Below are positions 27,784 through 37,419 of a stretch of DNA of 64,000 nt, one piece after another. The stretch is from the NCBI GenBank assembly GCA_002730525.1, contig PCAK01000040.1:1-64000 (forward strand). Direction: 5' to 3'. Below the pieces are notes generated by a model. That model was not told where the DNA came from, ran no database searches, and saw nothing but the letters and a program-made list of their open reading frames with translations. Within the stretch, counting starts at the first letter, position 1. Every line of letters starts with the position of its first letter. A program made the position numbers and the translations under genes. The stretch is from Acidobacteriota bacterium. GTDB taxonomy: Bacteria > Acidobacteriota > Vicinamibacteria > Vicinamibacterales > UBA823.

Positions 27784-30339
27784 ATGACGACAGCCACTAG
27801 ACGGAAGCCACAGAAGCCGCAGACGCCGCGGCGCCATCTCAGGTCCGCCTTGGCCGTGCTGCTCCTCGCCGCGGCGGTGGTGACACCATCGGCCAGCGCC
27901 CAGGTCGACCCCTCCGACAGCTACGTCCTGCCGCCGCCGTCGGTCCAGGACCTGTTCGAGCGCGACAAGAACCTCGCGACACTCGACCGGTTGAGCCCGG
28001 GCGGTACGCATTTTCTAATTCCTCGATCCGACGAGCTGTCGAGCCTCGAGTCGCTGTCGCGGCGGACGCTCAGGCTGGGAATGCTCGAATTGATGCCGGA
28101 GGTCGACCGCGAGTGGCGGCTCGCCACGTACGGAATCCGCGGCTATGACGTCTACTCGCTGGCCGATCGCCGGACCTGGTCGATCGACCTGGATGTGCCG
28201 GATGGGATCTACCTCAGCGACGCGATCTGGTCGCCGGACGGGCGACGGCTCGCGTTCCTGGCGCACCTGGCGGACGGTACCCAGGTCTGGACCGCCGACG
28301 TGGCGACCGGCGCAGCCGAGCCGTTGAGCGACGCGCGCGTGATGGCGACCTTGGCCGCACGCGCCGGGTTCGGCGTGCCGAGCGTGCCGTCGCGGATGAT
28401 CCAGTGGATGTCTGACGGCTCGGTGTTGGCGCTGACGGTGCCGGCGTCGCGTGGGCTCGAGCCCGATGCAGGCGCCGTTCCGACTGGGCCGGTCGTCCGG
28501 CGTTCGCGCGAGGAGGCGACGCCGACCCGGACGCTGCCGTTCCTGCTTCGGACGGAGCACGACGCCGACCTGTTCCGCCACTACACGACGGCCCAGCTGG
28601 TACGGCTGCGCTCGGGCCAGGAGCCGGAGCCGATCGGCGAGCCTGCGATGTACATGTCGATCGCGCTGTCGCCAGATGGGCGGCGCATCCTGCGCGAGCG
28701 ACTGGTCGAACCGTTCTCGTTCATCGTCGGCTACAGCAGCTTTGGCCGCGACCTGGAGGTTCTCGATCTCGACGGGTCGGTCGTCTCGACGATACGTCAG
28801 GTGCCGCTGCACGAGCCTTCCGGACGCGACAACCGCCCCGATGCCGACCTGCCGCGTGAGGTGGTGTGGCGGCCTGATAGTGGTCTGGCGTGGCTCGCCC
28901 CGGGGCCAAAGCCGGGTGACGATATCGACGATGCTGACAGTGACCGCCAGGATCGGATCCTGACGGTGGCGGCGCCGTTCGACGTCGACGATGCAACGGT
29001 CGTCGCCTCGACCAGCGGCCGCTACAGTGGGCTTGGATTCGCCGCCGATGGGGAGCATGCGTTTGCCGAGATCGCCGAGGACGGTGACCGGCGAATCGTC
29101 GCCTACGGTCTGCCGGCCGGGTCGGCTGAACTGGTCCTGGCCGCCTACGACCCGGACGACGTGCTGGAACTGCCCGGCGAGCTGTTGACGCGCCAGGACG
29201 GCAACGGCGTCGCGTCGGTCATCACTTCGACCGACGGCGCGTCAGCCTACCTTGAGGGGCCAGGCTATCGGGAGTCGTTCACGCCCCAGCCGTTCGTCGA
29301 TCGCGTCGACCTGGCGAGCGGGGCGGCAACTCGCGTGTTCGAGGGCTCGGTCGACGCGTTCGATCAGCCGCTGGTGCCGCTAGACGACGATTTCAGCCGA
29401 ATGATCGTCAGCCGCGAGACGAAGACCGCGGTCCCTGACAGCTACCTCTGGAGCGCCGAGGGCGCGTGGGAGAACCTGACCGGGAACGCCGACCCGTATG
29501 CGGAGATCACCGCGGCTCGGCGGATCGACTTCGACTTCACGCGCCGGGACGGGCTGGTCGTGCAGAGCCGGATCTCGCTGCCGACCGACTATCGCCCGGG
29601 GCAGCGCGTGCCCGCCATCTTCTGGACCTATCCGCGGGAGTACGCCTCGCCCGAGGAGTACGTGCGCGGAGCAATCAGGGCCCGCAACCACAACGCGTTC
29701 ACGCCGCTCAGCTTCCTGCGTTGGTCGGACATCTGGCTGACGCAGGGCTACGCCGTCGTCTACCCCGACATTCCGATTCTCGGCACCGACGGCCGATTCA
29801 ACGACCATTTCGTCGCCGACACGACCGAAACGATGTATGCGGCCATCCGGAAAGTCGATCAGATGGGCTACGTCGACGTCGACCGGATCGGCCACGGCGG
29901 CCACAGCTACGGCGCGTTCACGACGGCCAACCTGCTGGCCCACACGCCGTACTTCAAGGCTGGGATCGCGGGCGACGGCGCCTACAACCGGACCTTGACG
30001 CCGATGGCCTTCCAGGGCGAGCGCCGGTTCATCTGGGACGCGCCGACCACCTACCTGGAAATCTCGCCGTACTTCTACGCCGATCAGATCCACTCGCCGC
30101 TGCTGATGTACCACGGCGAGCAGGACAACAACTCCGGCACCTTCCTGATCCAGTCGGAGCGGATGATGCAGGCGCTTACCGGGCTCGGGAAGACCGCGGC
30201 GCTCTACGTCTATCCGTTCGAGTCGCACGGCCCGCGCGCGAAGGAGAACTACCTGGATCTCTGGGCGCGGTGGCTCGACTGGTTCGACACCTACGTGAAG
30301 GGCGGGGCGTCCGAACTCTCCGACAACCAGGGGCAGTAG
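27784..30339 (+). CDS. Exported prolyl-oligopeptidase-family serine peptidase (S9)
   Basis: 851 aa from ATG 27784 (ATG 27772 is in frame too). A basic N-terminus precedes a Sec signal (SALAVLLLAAAVVTPSASAQ). Residues about 60-560 have propeller-type repeats (IWSPDGRRLAFLAHLADGTQVW). The C-terminal hydrolase domain has nucleophile Ser in GGHSYGAF near 707, Asp in GEQDNN near 780 and His in ESHGPRA near 814. It most resembles S9D glutamyl-endopeptidase-like proteins. Likely cleaves short peptides in the periplasm; overlaps no neighbour and converges with the DUF362 gene. Confidence 0.9.
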   Translation: MTTATRRKPQKPQTPRRHLRSALAVLLLAAAVVTPSASAQVDPSDSYVLPPPSVQDLFERDKNLATLDRLSPGGTHFLIPRSDELSSLESLSRRTLRLGMLELMPEVDREWRLATYGIRGYDVYSLADRRTWSIDLDVPDGIYLSDAIWSPDGRRLAFLAHLADGTQVWTADVATGAAEPLSDARVMATLAARAGFGVPSVPSRMIQWMSDGSVLALTVPASRGLEPDAGAVPTGPVVRRSREEATPTRTLPFLLRTEHDADLFRHYTTAQLVRLRSGQEPEPIGEPAMYMSIALSPDGRRILRERLVEPFSFIVGYSSFGRDLEVLDLDGSVVSTIRQVPLHEPSGRDNRPDADLPREVVWRPDSGLAWLAPGPKPGDDIDDADSDRQDRILTVAAPFDVDDATVVASTSGRYSGLGFAADGEHAFAEIAEDGDRRIVAYGLPAGSAELVLAAYDPDDVLELPGELLTRQDGNGVASVITSTDGASAYLEGPGYRESFTPQPFVDRVDLASGAATRVFEGSVDAFDQPLVPLDDDFSRMIVSRETKTAVPDSYLWSAEGAWENLTGNADPYAEITAARRIDFDFTRRDGLVVQSRISLPTDYRPGQRVPAIFWTYPREYASPEEYVRGAIRARNHNAFTPLSFLRWSDIWLTQGYAVVYPDIPILGTDGRFNDHFVADTTETMYAAIRKVDQMGYVDVDRIGHGGHSYGAFTTANLLAHTPYFKAGIAGDGAYNRTLTPMAFQGERRFIWDAPTTYLEISPYFYADQIHSPLLMYHGEQDNNSGTFLIQSERMMQALTGLGKTAALYVYPFESHGPRAKENYLDLWARWLDWFDTYVKGGASELSDNQGQ

Positions 30340-30364
30340 GCGCGATGCGCTTCGCCGAGGCAGG

Positions 30365-31663
30365 TCAGGGCCGTTCGGCCCGCCCTCGCGCAGGCGCTTC
30401 GGCGAGGCGCCGCCGGCGGTTGGCGAACTCGGGTGCTTCCTTGAGGCAGGTGATGAGGATGCCGATCGAGGTGAGCAGCGCGCGCAGGCCGGTGCGCCGC
30501 AGCCCACCGGAGATTCCGTTCTTCACCTGATAGCCCTGTCCGTCGGAGCTGGCACGTTCCCACCCCCGGAACAAACGGCCCCAGTCGCTGTTCAATGCCT
30601 CACGCATGACGGCGCGGCCCTTCAACGGATACCAGAAGCTGTCGTGGTACATCACGCTGGCCAGGTATGCCCACGGCGCCAGCACGGTCTTGAGCGACCA
30701 TTCCAACGGCCGGCGCAATGGACCCCAGTAGATCTTGTGCTGCATCCGCGAGGCGAAGGTCATCTTCTTGAAGGGGCCGACGAAGTTCCACGCTTCCGCG
30801 CCGGCTGACGCGTCGCCGACGATAGCGATCTCCCGCGGGTCGCCGCATCCGAGCCCGGCGTCGTGCGCCAGGCGGATGTACTTGATCGACAGCGGGTCGA
30901 AGCCCATGAGCTTGGCCGCCACGGCGTCGATTGCCACCTGGTCACTGCCGGCCAGGATGACGTTCTTGACGTGGGGCGTCATGCATCTGGGCCCGGGGCC
31001 GTCGCCGGCGAATGTGCCGTCCATGACCGCGAAGACGCCGCGGTGGATCTTCTGCTGGATCATCAGGAGATCCACGAGCGTTTCGTGGATCACCGGATGG
31101 GTCCAGTGGCGCCGCTCGTTCAGCAAGCCACCGAACGCGTTCTTCATGGCGCCGGTCGTCGTCGTGAAGACGTGGGTCTTCACGGTCGGTAGGTGGATGA
31201 TGTTCTCGCCGATGAACCGCTTCGGAATCAGAAAGCCCTGAGGGTAGACGTCGTTCAGGCAGAGGAACTTGTCCGCGAGATCTCCCACCGCATCCCGGAC
31301 GTGCACCCACTCTTCACCCTCGTACAGGTGGATGTTCCGGAGCCCGTGCGCCTCGACGACCGGGAGTTGCTTGTTCTCGCGTTCACCCAGGTGCGCGTCG
31401 ATGACGACCGTTCGATTGTGGCAGGCATGGATTCGCGCCGGATCGTAGCCGTCCTGCTTCATCGCGCGGATCACGCCGTCGAGTTGCCACGGCGTCGTTG
31501 AGCTGCCGGGGAAGAAGAAGTGCCAGGAGATGTTGACCTTGAGCGCGGTGTCGACCGCGGGGTCGACGATCTGGCGATACCCGGCCAGGTTCAGCAGACG
31601 ATGGTAGTCGTCGATCACCGTCGACGGCTGCGTGCGGAGGACGGCGACCGTGGCGCGAGGCAT
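30365..31663 (-). CDS. DUF362-family protein
   Basis: 432 aa from ATG 31663. The body matches DUF362: LKVNISWHFFFPGSSTTPWQLDGVIRAM, then ENIIHLPTVKTHVFTTTTGAMKNAFGGLL, VMDGTFAGDGPGPRCMTP and NVILAGSDQVAIDAVAAKLMGFDP. Many family members carry a ferredoxin domain; none is visible here. The C-terminal 100 residues are basic with an amphipathic helix. Biochemical role unknown. It lies downstream of the xanthine-dehydrogenase-like gene on the same strand, separated by a strong inverted repeat, so it is probably only partly cotranscribed. Confidence 0.82.
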   Translation of the reverse strand: MPRATVAVLRTQPSTVIDDYHRLLNLAGYRQIVDPAVDTALKVNISWHFFFPGSSTTPWQLDGVIRAMKQDGYDPARIHACHNRTVVIDAHLGERENKQLPVVEAHGLRNIHLYEGEEWVHVRDAVGDLADKFLCLNDVYPQGFLIPKRFIGENIIHLPTVKTHVFTTTTGAMKNAFGGLLNERRHWTHPVIHETLVDLLMIQQKIHRGVFAVMDGTFAGDGPGPRCMTPHVKNVILAGSDQVAIDAVAAKLMGFDPLSIKYIRLAHDAGLGCGDPREIAIVGDASAGAEAWNFVGPFKKMTFASRMQHKIYWGPLRRPLEWSLKTVLAPWAYLASVMYHDSFWYPLKGRAVMREALNSDWGRLFRGWERASSDGQGYQVKNGISGGLRRTGLRALLTSIGILITCLKEAPEFANRRRRLAEAPARGRAERP

Positions 31664-31690
31664 GGTGAGGTCAGGTACGGCGTACAGAAC

Positions 31691-31717
31691 AAGGGGGACG
31701 GCGTCGCCGTCCCCCTT
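31691..31717 (-). terminator. Inverted repeat between XDH-like and DUF362 genes
   Basis: Perfect 13-base arms (AAGGGGGACGGCG and its complement) around a single base, effectively a 10-bp stem with a short GC loop. In the minus direction the stem is followed by CTTGTTCTG, only weakly T-rich. Probably a terminator or attenuator at the end of the XDH-like transcript. Confidence 0.55.
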
Positions 31718-31740
31718 TGCGTATTCCGATCGGGCGCTGG

Positions 31741-34161
31741 CTAGCCGAGATGGGCCGTGAGCTGACCGTCGGGCCCTTCTTCCAGCGAACTCAGAATCAT
31801 GTCCGGCGTCACCGGCGTCCGGCGCATATGCTCGTCGCCGATGGCATCGGCGACGGCGCAGACAATCGCGCCCGCGCCCGCACCCTGCGGCGGCTCGCCG
31901 ATCCCCTTCGATCCGACCGGTGTCTGCGGATCGGGAATGTCGAGGGCGCCCCACTGCATGTTGAGCGGAACATCCAGGAGCGTCGGCGGCTTGTTGGAGT
32001 AGAACCGCTTCGCCACCGACAGGCCCCAGTGCTGGTCGAAGACCCACTTCTGCTTCAGTGCGTGACCGAATCCCTGCACGGAACCGCCGTGAATCTGGCC
32101 GCCCAGGCTGCGCGGGTGGAGAATGACGCCGCAATCGGCCGTCGCCGTGTAGTCGACGATGCGGACATGGCCGGTCTCGACGTCGACCTCGACCTCAGCG
32201 AAGCCGATGACGAACGTGTAGGTGTCGCCGTCGCGCCCGAAGTTGTCACGCGCGATGCCCATCAGCCCCTGGCCAGCCAGATTGGTCGCCGACGTGACCG
32301 TGAAGGGATTGATGTCCTCGGGCAACTCGTGGCCGTCGTAGGTGCCGCCGAGCTGGATCGCCCGCTCGGCCGCGCGCGCGAACGTCAGATACCGCGAGCG
32401 ATTGGATCGGTGGAAGACCCGACCGTCCGCGACGTCGTAGTCGTCGGCCGATCCGCCGAGATCGCGCGCTGCGATTTCCTGAAGCTTCCGCTTGGCGTCG
32501 AGCCCGGCCGCCCAGTTCGCCCGGGTGTGGGCGTGGGTTGTCTGACTGCCACCCTGGCTCGCGCTCCAGGGTAGGTTCCTGCTGGTGTCGCCCCAGGCCA
32601 CCTCCACGTTTTCGAACGGGAAGTCCAGCACCTCGCAGGCCGCCCGGGTCGTGTCGAAGACCGAGTGCGTGCCGAGGTTGCCCGGACCGGAGGTCACGTA
32701 CAGCTTGCCGTCGGGCTTGATGACGAACAAGCCGTCGTAGCCGAGGCTGCCGCCGACATACGAACTGACGGCGACGCCGACACCGGTCACCTTCGTGCCG
32801 TTCCGCTGACCGCTGCGCTGCCGCCGCTCCTCCCAGTTGAAGATCTCAGCGCCCATGTCGAGCGCCTCGCTGACATTGGCGCTCGTCACGTTGCGGCGGC
32901 TGCCCTCGTCGTTCGCGGGGCCGTACTCGGCCGCACCGCTCGGTGAGTTGATCCGCCGGAACTCGACTTGGTCGATGCCGAGCTGGCGCGCGGCCTTCGA
33001 CATGATCGGCTCGATTAGCGCGACCTCCTGAACGCCACCCGGCCCGCGCTGCGACGCGTGCGGCGGGGTGTTCGTGATGACACTCACGCCGCGGAACCGA
33101 ATGTTCTCCGGCTGGTGGACGAGCGATGCCAACCGCCCGGTCGTCAGGAAGTCACCCTGCCGATTGTAGGGGCCGTTCTCCTGGACGATGAACACGTCCA
33201 GCGCGGTGAGGCGGCCGTCGGAGGTGAACCCGGCCTTAACCCGCGACTGGTAGCCGGGGCGGGCGCGGCCGATGTAGTTTTCTTCCTGCCGGTTGATCCG
33301 CATCATGACCGGCTTGCCGATCTTCCGTGACATCAGCGCCGGGATCGCCTCGAAAATCGAACCCGGAATCTTGCTGCCGAACCCGCCGCCCGCGTACTCG
33401 GCGATGAGGACCAGGTCTTCGGGATCGATGCCGATCCAGTTGGCGGCCGGCGCGTGACTGCGCACCGTGCTCTGCGTCGAGCAGTGCATGTAGCACTTGC
33501 CATTCTGCCAGTAGGCCATCGCGGTTCGCGTCTCGAGCGGTTGATGCGAGGTGGTGGCCTGGACGCTCGTCTCGTCGAGCACGAGGTCGGCTTCGGCCAA
33601 GGCTGTCTCGACGTCGCCGTGTTCCCATTCTTCGCCGGCTTCGCCCATCGGCAACTGGCCGGGCTCCGCCGCGGCCCAGACCTCCTCGGGCCACTTGATC
33701 GTCGCAACCTCGCGGCCGGTGAAGGCGTTGCCGTCCAGCCGCGCGTTCGAGCTGCCCGGCCGCAGGCTCGCGAGTGGGTCGATAGCGAACGGAAGCGGTT
33801 CGTAGTCGATCTGAATCTTTTCGATGGCGTCGGCGGCCGTCGTCTCGTCGACCGCGGCAACCGCGAGAATCGGCTGACCCTCGTAGAGCGGCTCGGTCGA
33901 GTTGAGCGCGCGCTCCTGGACGCCTTCCCGCTGCAGCGGTGGCATGTCGTCTTCGGTGAGGATCCCCTCGACGCCGTCCATCGCCAGCGCTTCGCTCGCG
34001 TCGATGCGCGTGATGCGGGCGTGCGGCATCGGGCTCAGCAGCAGTTTCGCGAACACCATGCCCTCGGCGCGGAAGTCCTCGGCATACTTCGCCTGGCCCG
34101 TCACCTTCGCGACGATGTCCGGAGTCTGATAATCCTTGCCAATGTATTTGTAGTCAGCCAC
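31741..34161 (-). CDS. Xanthine dehydrogenase/aldehyde oxidase-type molybdenum large subunit
   Basis: 806 aa with both XDH domains: N-terminal Ald_Xan_dh_C (KVTGQAKYAEDFRAEGMVFAKLLLSPMPHARI) and the Mo-binding region (EYAGGGFGSKIPGS, NTPPHASQRGPGGVQEVALIE, ASQGGSQTTHAHTRAN). Catalytic Glu is in GSKGIGEPPQGAGA near residue 755. The family hydroxylates purines, aldehydes or aromatic N-heterocycles at a Mo-MCD cofactor. FAD and [2Fe-2S] subunits normally sit beside it but none is present, so it must use distant partners or an unusual acceptor. No Tat signal, so it is predicted cytoplasmic unless carried by a partner. Confidence 0.9.
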   Translation of the reverse strand: MADYKYIGKDYQTPDIVAKVTGQAKYAEDFRAEGMVFAKLLLSPMPHARITRIDASEALAMDGVEGILTEDDMPPLQREGVQERALNSTEPLYEGQPILAVAAVDETTAADAIEKIQIDYEPLPFAIDPLASLRPGSSNARLDGNAFTGREVATIKWPEEVWAAAEPGQLPMGEAGEEWEHGDVETALAEADLVLDETSVQATTSHQPLETRTAMAYWQNGKCYMHCSTQSTVRSHAPAANWIGIDPEDLVLIAEYAGGGFGSKIPGSIFEAIPALMSRKIGKPVMMRINRQEENYIGRARPGYQSRVKAGFTSDGRLTALDVFIVQENGPYNRQGDFLTTGRLASLVHQPENIRFRGVSVITNTPPHASQRGPGGVQEVALIEPIMSKAARQLGIDQVEFRRINSPSGAAEYGPANDEGSRRNVTSANVSEALDMGAEIFNWEERRQRSGQRNGTKVTGVGVAVSSYVGGSLGYDGLFVIKPDGKLYVTSGPGNLGTHSVFDTTRAACEVLDFPFENVEVAWGDTSRNLPWSASQGGSQTTHAHTRANWAAGLDAKRKLQEIAARDLGGSADDYDVADGRVFHRSNRSRYLTFARAAERAIQLGGTYDGHELPEDINPFTVTSATNLAGQGLMGIARDNFGRDGDTYTFVIGFAEVEVDVETGHVRIVDYTATADCGVILHPRSLGGQIHGGSVQGFGHALKQKWVFDQHWGLSVAKRFYSNKPPTLLDVPLNMQWGALDIPDPQTPVGSKGIGEPPQGAGAGAIVCAVADAIGDEHMRRTPVTPDMILSSLEEGPDGQLTAHLG

Positions 34162-34379
34162 TTCGTCCTCCGCGTCTTCCCCACGGCGGCCCGCCGGAGC
34201 GCATCCACGCCCCCGGTCCGCCGAAACGGCCTCTTGTGGACACCGCAGCTTAACATGAGTCCACGGGCCGACTCCACGCGGAAATCACCCAGATGTTCGC
34301 CTGTATTTCGCCATAGAGCTCGGGTGGGGCAGGTTTATACTGAACCGCGTTTCGGCACTGAAAACAGGGAGTCCAGCGG

Positions 34380-34538
34380 ATGGCTCAGGATCGAACCTTT
34401 GGCCGCCGGCAGATGCTGAAGACCCTCGGCGTGTCGACCCTGGCGCCGGCGCTGAGCGGGCTGACGCCGGTCCGCCTGCTGGCTCTCGGCCACCCCCCTA
34501 CCGTTCCCAAGGAATTTCGGGCGCGCGGTAGTAGTTGA
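34380..34538 (+). pseudogene. Orphan Tat leader: 5' remnant of an exported enzyme gene
   Basis: A 52-codon frame from ATG 34380 with upstream GGGAG. Residues 8-36 (GRRQMLKTLGVSTLAPAL, onward to LLALG) form a convincing twin-arginine signal. After about residue 38 the frame runs into the antisense of the GH20 C-terminus and stops at once. The mature protein is missing, so a deletion or rearrangement seems to have joined a leader to the end of the convergent GH20 gene. Confidence 0.6.
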
Positions 34539-36087
34539 CGCCGAGCGCCGACCAGCGCGGCGCCTGCGCGCCGAGCCGCCGGCTGAACTCGTCGTAGTTC
34601 CGTCCGTCCGGAGCCGACCAGCCGATCTCCGCGATCGCGGGCAGCCGCGGAAAGGCCATGAACTCGACCTCGGACAGCCTCGCGAGCGTCTCGGACCAGA
34701 TCGGCGCCTCCACGCCCAGGATCGACGACTCGGGGACGCCGTCGTAGAGCGTGGCCGGGTCCCATGTGTAGGCGGTGCGAACGTCGATCAATCCGGCCCA
34801 CCGGAGGCCCAGCGCGGAGTCGGCCTGGTACTTCATGTCGAGGTACGTCCGGTCGGCCGACGAGACAATGATTCGCGCGCCTTGCGCGATCGCCGGTTGG
34901 GGTGAAGCGTCCGGCCGCCACTGCTGGACCACGGTGCCGGGCGTCAGGCGGGCATGGGCGATCTCGTCCCAGCCGATCACCTGCTTTCGGTGGGCCTGCA
35001 CGATCTGCTGCGCGCGCTCCACGAACGCCCCGTATTCCTCTTCGCTCAGCCTCTCCACTTCATCGCCGCCGATGTGGATGTATCGCCCGGGCGTCAGCGC
35101 GGCGATCTCTCGCACGACGTCGTCGATGAAGCGATACGTGACGTCCTTGTCCACGCAGAGCGTGCTGAAGCCGACTCGCGTGCCGGTGTAGAGCGGTGGC
35201 GCGACACTGTCGCAGTTCAGTTCGGGATACGAGGCGAGCGCCGCGTTCGTGTGACCCGGCATGTCAATTTCGGGCACGATCGTCACGAACCGCCGCTGGG
35301 CGTACGCGACGAGGTCGGCGTACTCGGCCTGCGTGTAGTGTCCGCCGGGTCCACCGCCGACCTCCGTGCTGCCGCCGTGCGTGGCCAGTCTGGGCCACGA
35401 CATGATTTCGATCCGCCACCCCTGGTCGTCGGCCAGATGGAGATGCAGCCGGTTCATCTTGTAGAGCGCGAGGAGGTCGACGTAGCGCTTTACGTCCTCG
35501 ACCGAGAAGAAGTGTCGCGAGACGTCGAGCATCGCGCCGCGCCACTCGAAGCGCGGGCTGTCCCGGATCGCTCCGGCCGGCACTCCGATCGATCGCGCGG
35601 GGTCGGGTCGGGTAGCCTCGTGCTCGAGATGCGGGGGCAGCAACTGGCGAAGCGTCTGGATGCCGTAGAACAGGCCGGCCGGGTGCCCGGCGGCGATGGT
35701 GATGCCGCCCGGGGCTACCTCGAGCTCGTAGCCCTCGTCGCCGGTCTCGGCCACTGCACGCAGGTTGATGTGGATGCTGCCTTCAGGGATCGTCTCGCTG
35801 CCGGCGACGACTCGTGGCGCCTCCGACCCGGCCGCAGTCCCGATCAGGGCTGACAGGAACCGGCCGATCGCTAGTGCGTCGGCGTCGTTCGGCGTGACGA
35901 CGATGGCGGTCTCGGGCCCGAGGACGAACTCGCCGTCCGCGGGTTCGATCGACACAGGGGCTGGGATGACTCGCTGCATCAGCGAGACCGGCGGCGGCTC
36001 GGGCGGAGCAAGACGCGTCGGCCTCGCGCACGACGCCGCAGCCAGTGCCACGAGCAAGCCCAGGCCGCCGACTCTCAAGCTGTTCAT
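34498..36087 (-). CDS. Beta-N-acetylhexosaminidase lipoprotein, GH20
   Basis: 529 aa with lipoprotein signal (GLLVALAAASC). A GH20b-like N-terminal domain occupies about 35-165. The catalytic barrel follows: FEWRGAMLDVSRHFF, MNRLHLHLADDQGWRIEI, TIVPEIDMPGHTNAAL, and the Asp-Glu pair in YIHIGGDEVE near residue 340. These enzymes remove terminal GlcNAc or GalNAc using the substrate acetamido group. It follows the DUF1080 gene by 8 bp, so they form a glycan-degrading operon. Its last codons overlap the Tat-leader remnant on the other strand. Confidence 0.92.
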   Translation of the reverse strand: MNSLRVGGLGLLVALAAASCARPTRLAPPEPPPVSLMQRVIPAPVSIEPADGEFVLGPETAIVVTPNDADALAIGRFLSALIGTAAGSEAPRVVAGSETIPEGSIHINLRAVAETGDEGYELEVAPGGITIAAGHPAGLFYGIQTLRQLLPPHLEHEATRPDPARSIGVPAGAIRDSPRFEWRGAMLDVSRHFFSVEDVKRYVDLLALYKMNRLHLHLADDQGWRIEIMSWPRLATHGGSTEVGGGPGGHYTQAEYADLVAYAQRRFVTIVPEIDMPGHTNAALASYPELNCDSVAPPLYTGTRVGFSTLCVDKDVTYRFIDDVVREIAALTPGRYIHIGGDEVERLSEEEYGAFVERAQQIVQAHRKQVIGWDEIAHARLTPGTVVQQWRPDASPQPAIAQGARIIVSSADRTYLDMKYQADSALGLRWAGLIDVRTAYTWDPATLYDGVPESSILGVEAPIWSETLARLSEVEFMAFPRLPAIAEIGWSAPDGRNYDEFSRRLGAQAPRWSALGVNYYRAPEIPWER

Positions 36088-36095
36088 CCGTCGCT

Positions 36096-36866
36096 CTACA
36101 GCTCTCGCAACCAGATGTTGCGATAGCTGACCGGGTGGTCGTGGTCCTGGAGCAGGAGCGGCAGCGGGCCGTGCGCCTCGTACGTCGCCTCACCGACGTT
36201 GGCGCTCGCCCCTGTAAGCACGGCGTGGTTCTGGATGAGGATGCCGTTGTGGAGCACGGTCATCGTCGCCGGCCGCTCGACCGAGCCATCGGCACCGAAG
36301 CGCGGCGCCATGAAGATGATGTCGTAGGTCTGCCAGGTACCAGGCGCGCGTGAGGCGTTGACGAGCGGGATGTGCTGCTTGTAGATCGCGCCGGCCTGGC
36401 CGTTCACATAGGTCGGGTTCTCGTACGAGTCGAGAACCTGCACTTCGTACAGGCTCTGCAGGTAGACGCCGCTGTTCCCCCGATTCTGGCTGCGCCCGCG
36501 CACGACCGCGGGGGTGCGCCACTCGACGTGCAGTTGGACGTCGCCAAACCCCTGCTTCGTGACGATATCGCCGGCGTCGGGATCGACCGTGAAGATGCCC
36601 GCGTCCGCGTCGACGACCCACGCCGCCTCACTGCCGTTCTGTGACTCCCAGGCCGAAAGGTCGGTGCCGTCGAAAAGCACGACGGCGTCCGACGGCGCGC
36701 CGCCGGACGCGCCCGGGATCACCATCGATGGTTCGGGTTCCCAAACCTCCGTCAGTGTCGGATCGCCCTGAGCCTGGGCGAGCGAGCCGCCGTCGAGCAC
36801 GAAGACGGCGACGACGGCCGCCGTTGTGAAGATGGTGCGAAGCGTGAACGATCTCGACTGCGACAT
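36096..36866 (-). CDS. Secreted DUF1080 (3-keto-disaccharide hydrolase-like) protein
   Basis: 256 aa with Sec signal (TIFTTAAVVAVFVLDGGSLAQAQ). The concanavalin-like DUF1080 fold is recognised from VVLFDGTDLSAWESQNGSEAAW, DVQLHVEWRTP, NRGNSGVYLQSLYEVQVLDSYEN, APGTWQTYDIIFMAPRF, TVLHNGILIQNHAVL and the end HDHPVSYRNIWLREL. Some family members act on 3-keto-glucosides or bind sugars. First gene of the pair with GH20. Confidence 0.88.
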   Translation of the reverse strand: MSQSRSFTLRTIFTTAAVVAVFVLDGGSLAQAQGDPTLTEVWEPEPSMVIPGASGGAPSDAVVLFDGTDLSAWESQNGSEAAWVVDADAGIFTVDPDAGDIVTKQGFGDVQLHVEWRTPAVVRGRSQNRGNSGVYLQSLYEVQVLDSYENPTYVNGQAGAIYKQHIPLVNASRAPGTWQTYDIIFMAPRFGADGSVERPATMTVLHNGILIQNHAVLTGASANVGEATYEAHGPLPLLLQDHDHPVSYRNIWLREL

Positions 36867-36941
36867 CTGTGGCCTCCCAGCCAGCGGCTCTACGCCACCG
36901 AGGCGGGGATTATAGCGACTCCCGAAGCCGATCCGCCACGA

Positions 36942-37340
36942 TCAATCGCCGAGGAACGCGACCAGCTCGGCCAGTTCGGCCGCCCAGCCCTCGGTCTTGA
37001 AGTCCGATTCTCGCACGTCGAGAATCGTGCCGCCGCCGCCGCGAGGAGTCAGCGCCCACTCCACCAGTGTCGATGCGCCTTCGTCGAACGGGGCGCCGGC
37101 TTCGTGCATCCATCGCCAGACCAGTCGAGTGGGCGGTTCGAACGCCTCCACCCGAACGGCGAACCGGCCGTGCGAGTCCCACTCGAAGTAGCCCGGCCCG
37201 CCCGCGCGCAGCTCCAGCTCGGCTCCCTGGCCGAACCACTGCGCAATCTCCTGCGGGTCGGTGATGGCGCGCCAGACGCGTTCGGGCGGGGCGGTCAGTT
37301 CGAGTCGTCGTTCGATGATGCTCGTCTCGGCGGTGCTCAT
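36942..37340 (-). CDS. SRPBCC/AHSA1-domain protein
   Basis: 132 aa matching START-like AHSA1 proteins throughout: ERRLELTAPPERVWRAITDPQEIAQWFG, GYFEWDSHGRFAVRVEAFEPPTRLVWRW and the C-terminal helix GWAAELAELVAFLGD. Such genes commonly follow an ArsR regulator gene; here only a short possible ArsR tail precedes it (37352-37414). Ligand unknown. Confidence 0.85.
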   Translation of the reverse strand: MSTAETSIIERRLELTAPPERVWRAITDPQEIAQWFGQGAELELRAGGPGYFEWDSHGRFAVRVEAFEPPTRLVWRWMHEAGAPFDEGASTLVEWALTPRGGGGTILDVRESDFKTEGWAAELAELVAFLGD

Positions 37341-37351
37341 CGTTCTGTTCC

Positions 37352-37414
37352 TCAGGGGTGCTGCTCGAGGTGGCGGGCCAGTCGGGCTAGGCGCCGATCC
37401 CAGGCGCTTCGGGT
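37352..37414 (-). pseudogene. Possible ArsR-type regulator C-terminal remnant
   Basis: Twenty codons (TRSAWDRRLARLARHLEQHP then TGA) look like the last helix of ArsR regulators that usually precede AHSA1 genes, and they end just upstream of the SRPBCC start. No wing-helix domain is found upstream, where a different broken gene begins. Similarity is short, so the call is tentative. Confidence 0.3.
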
Positions 37415-37419
37415 CGAGC

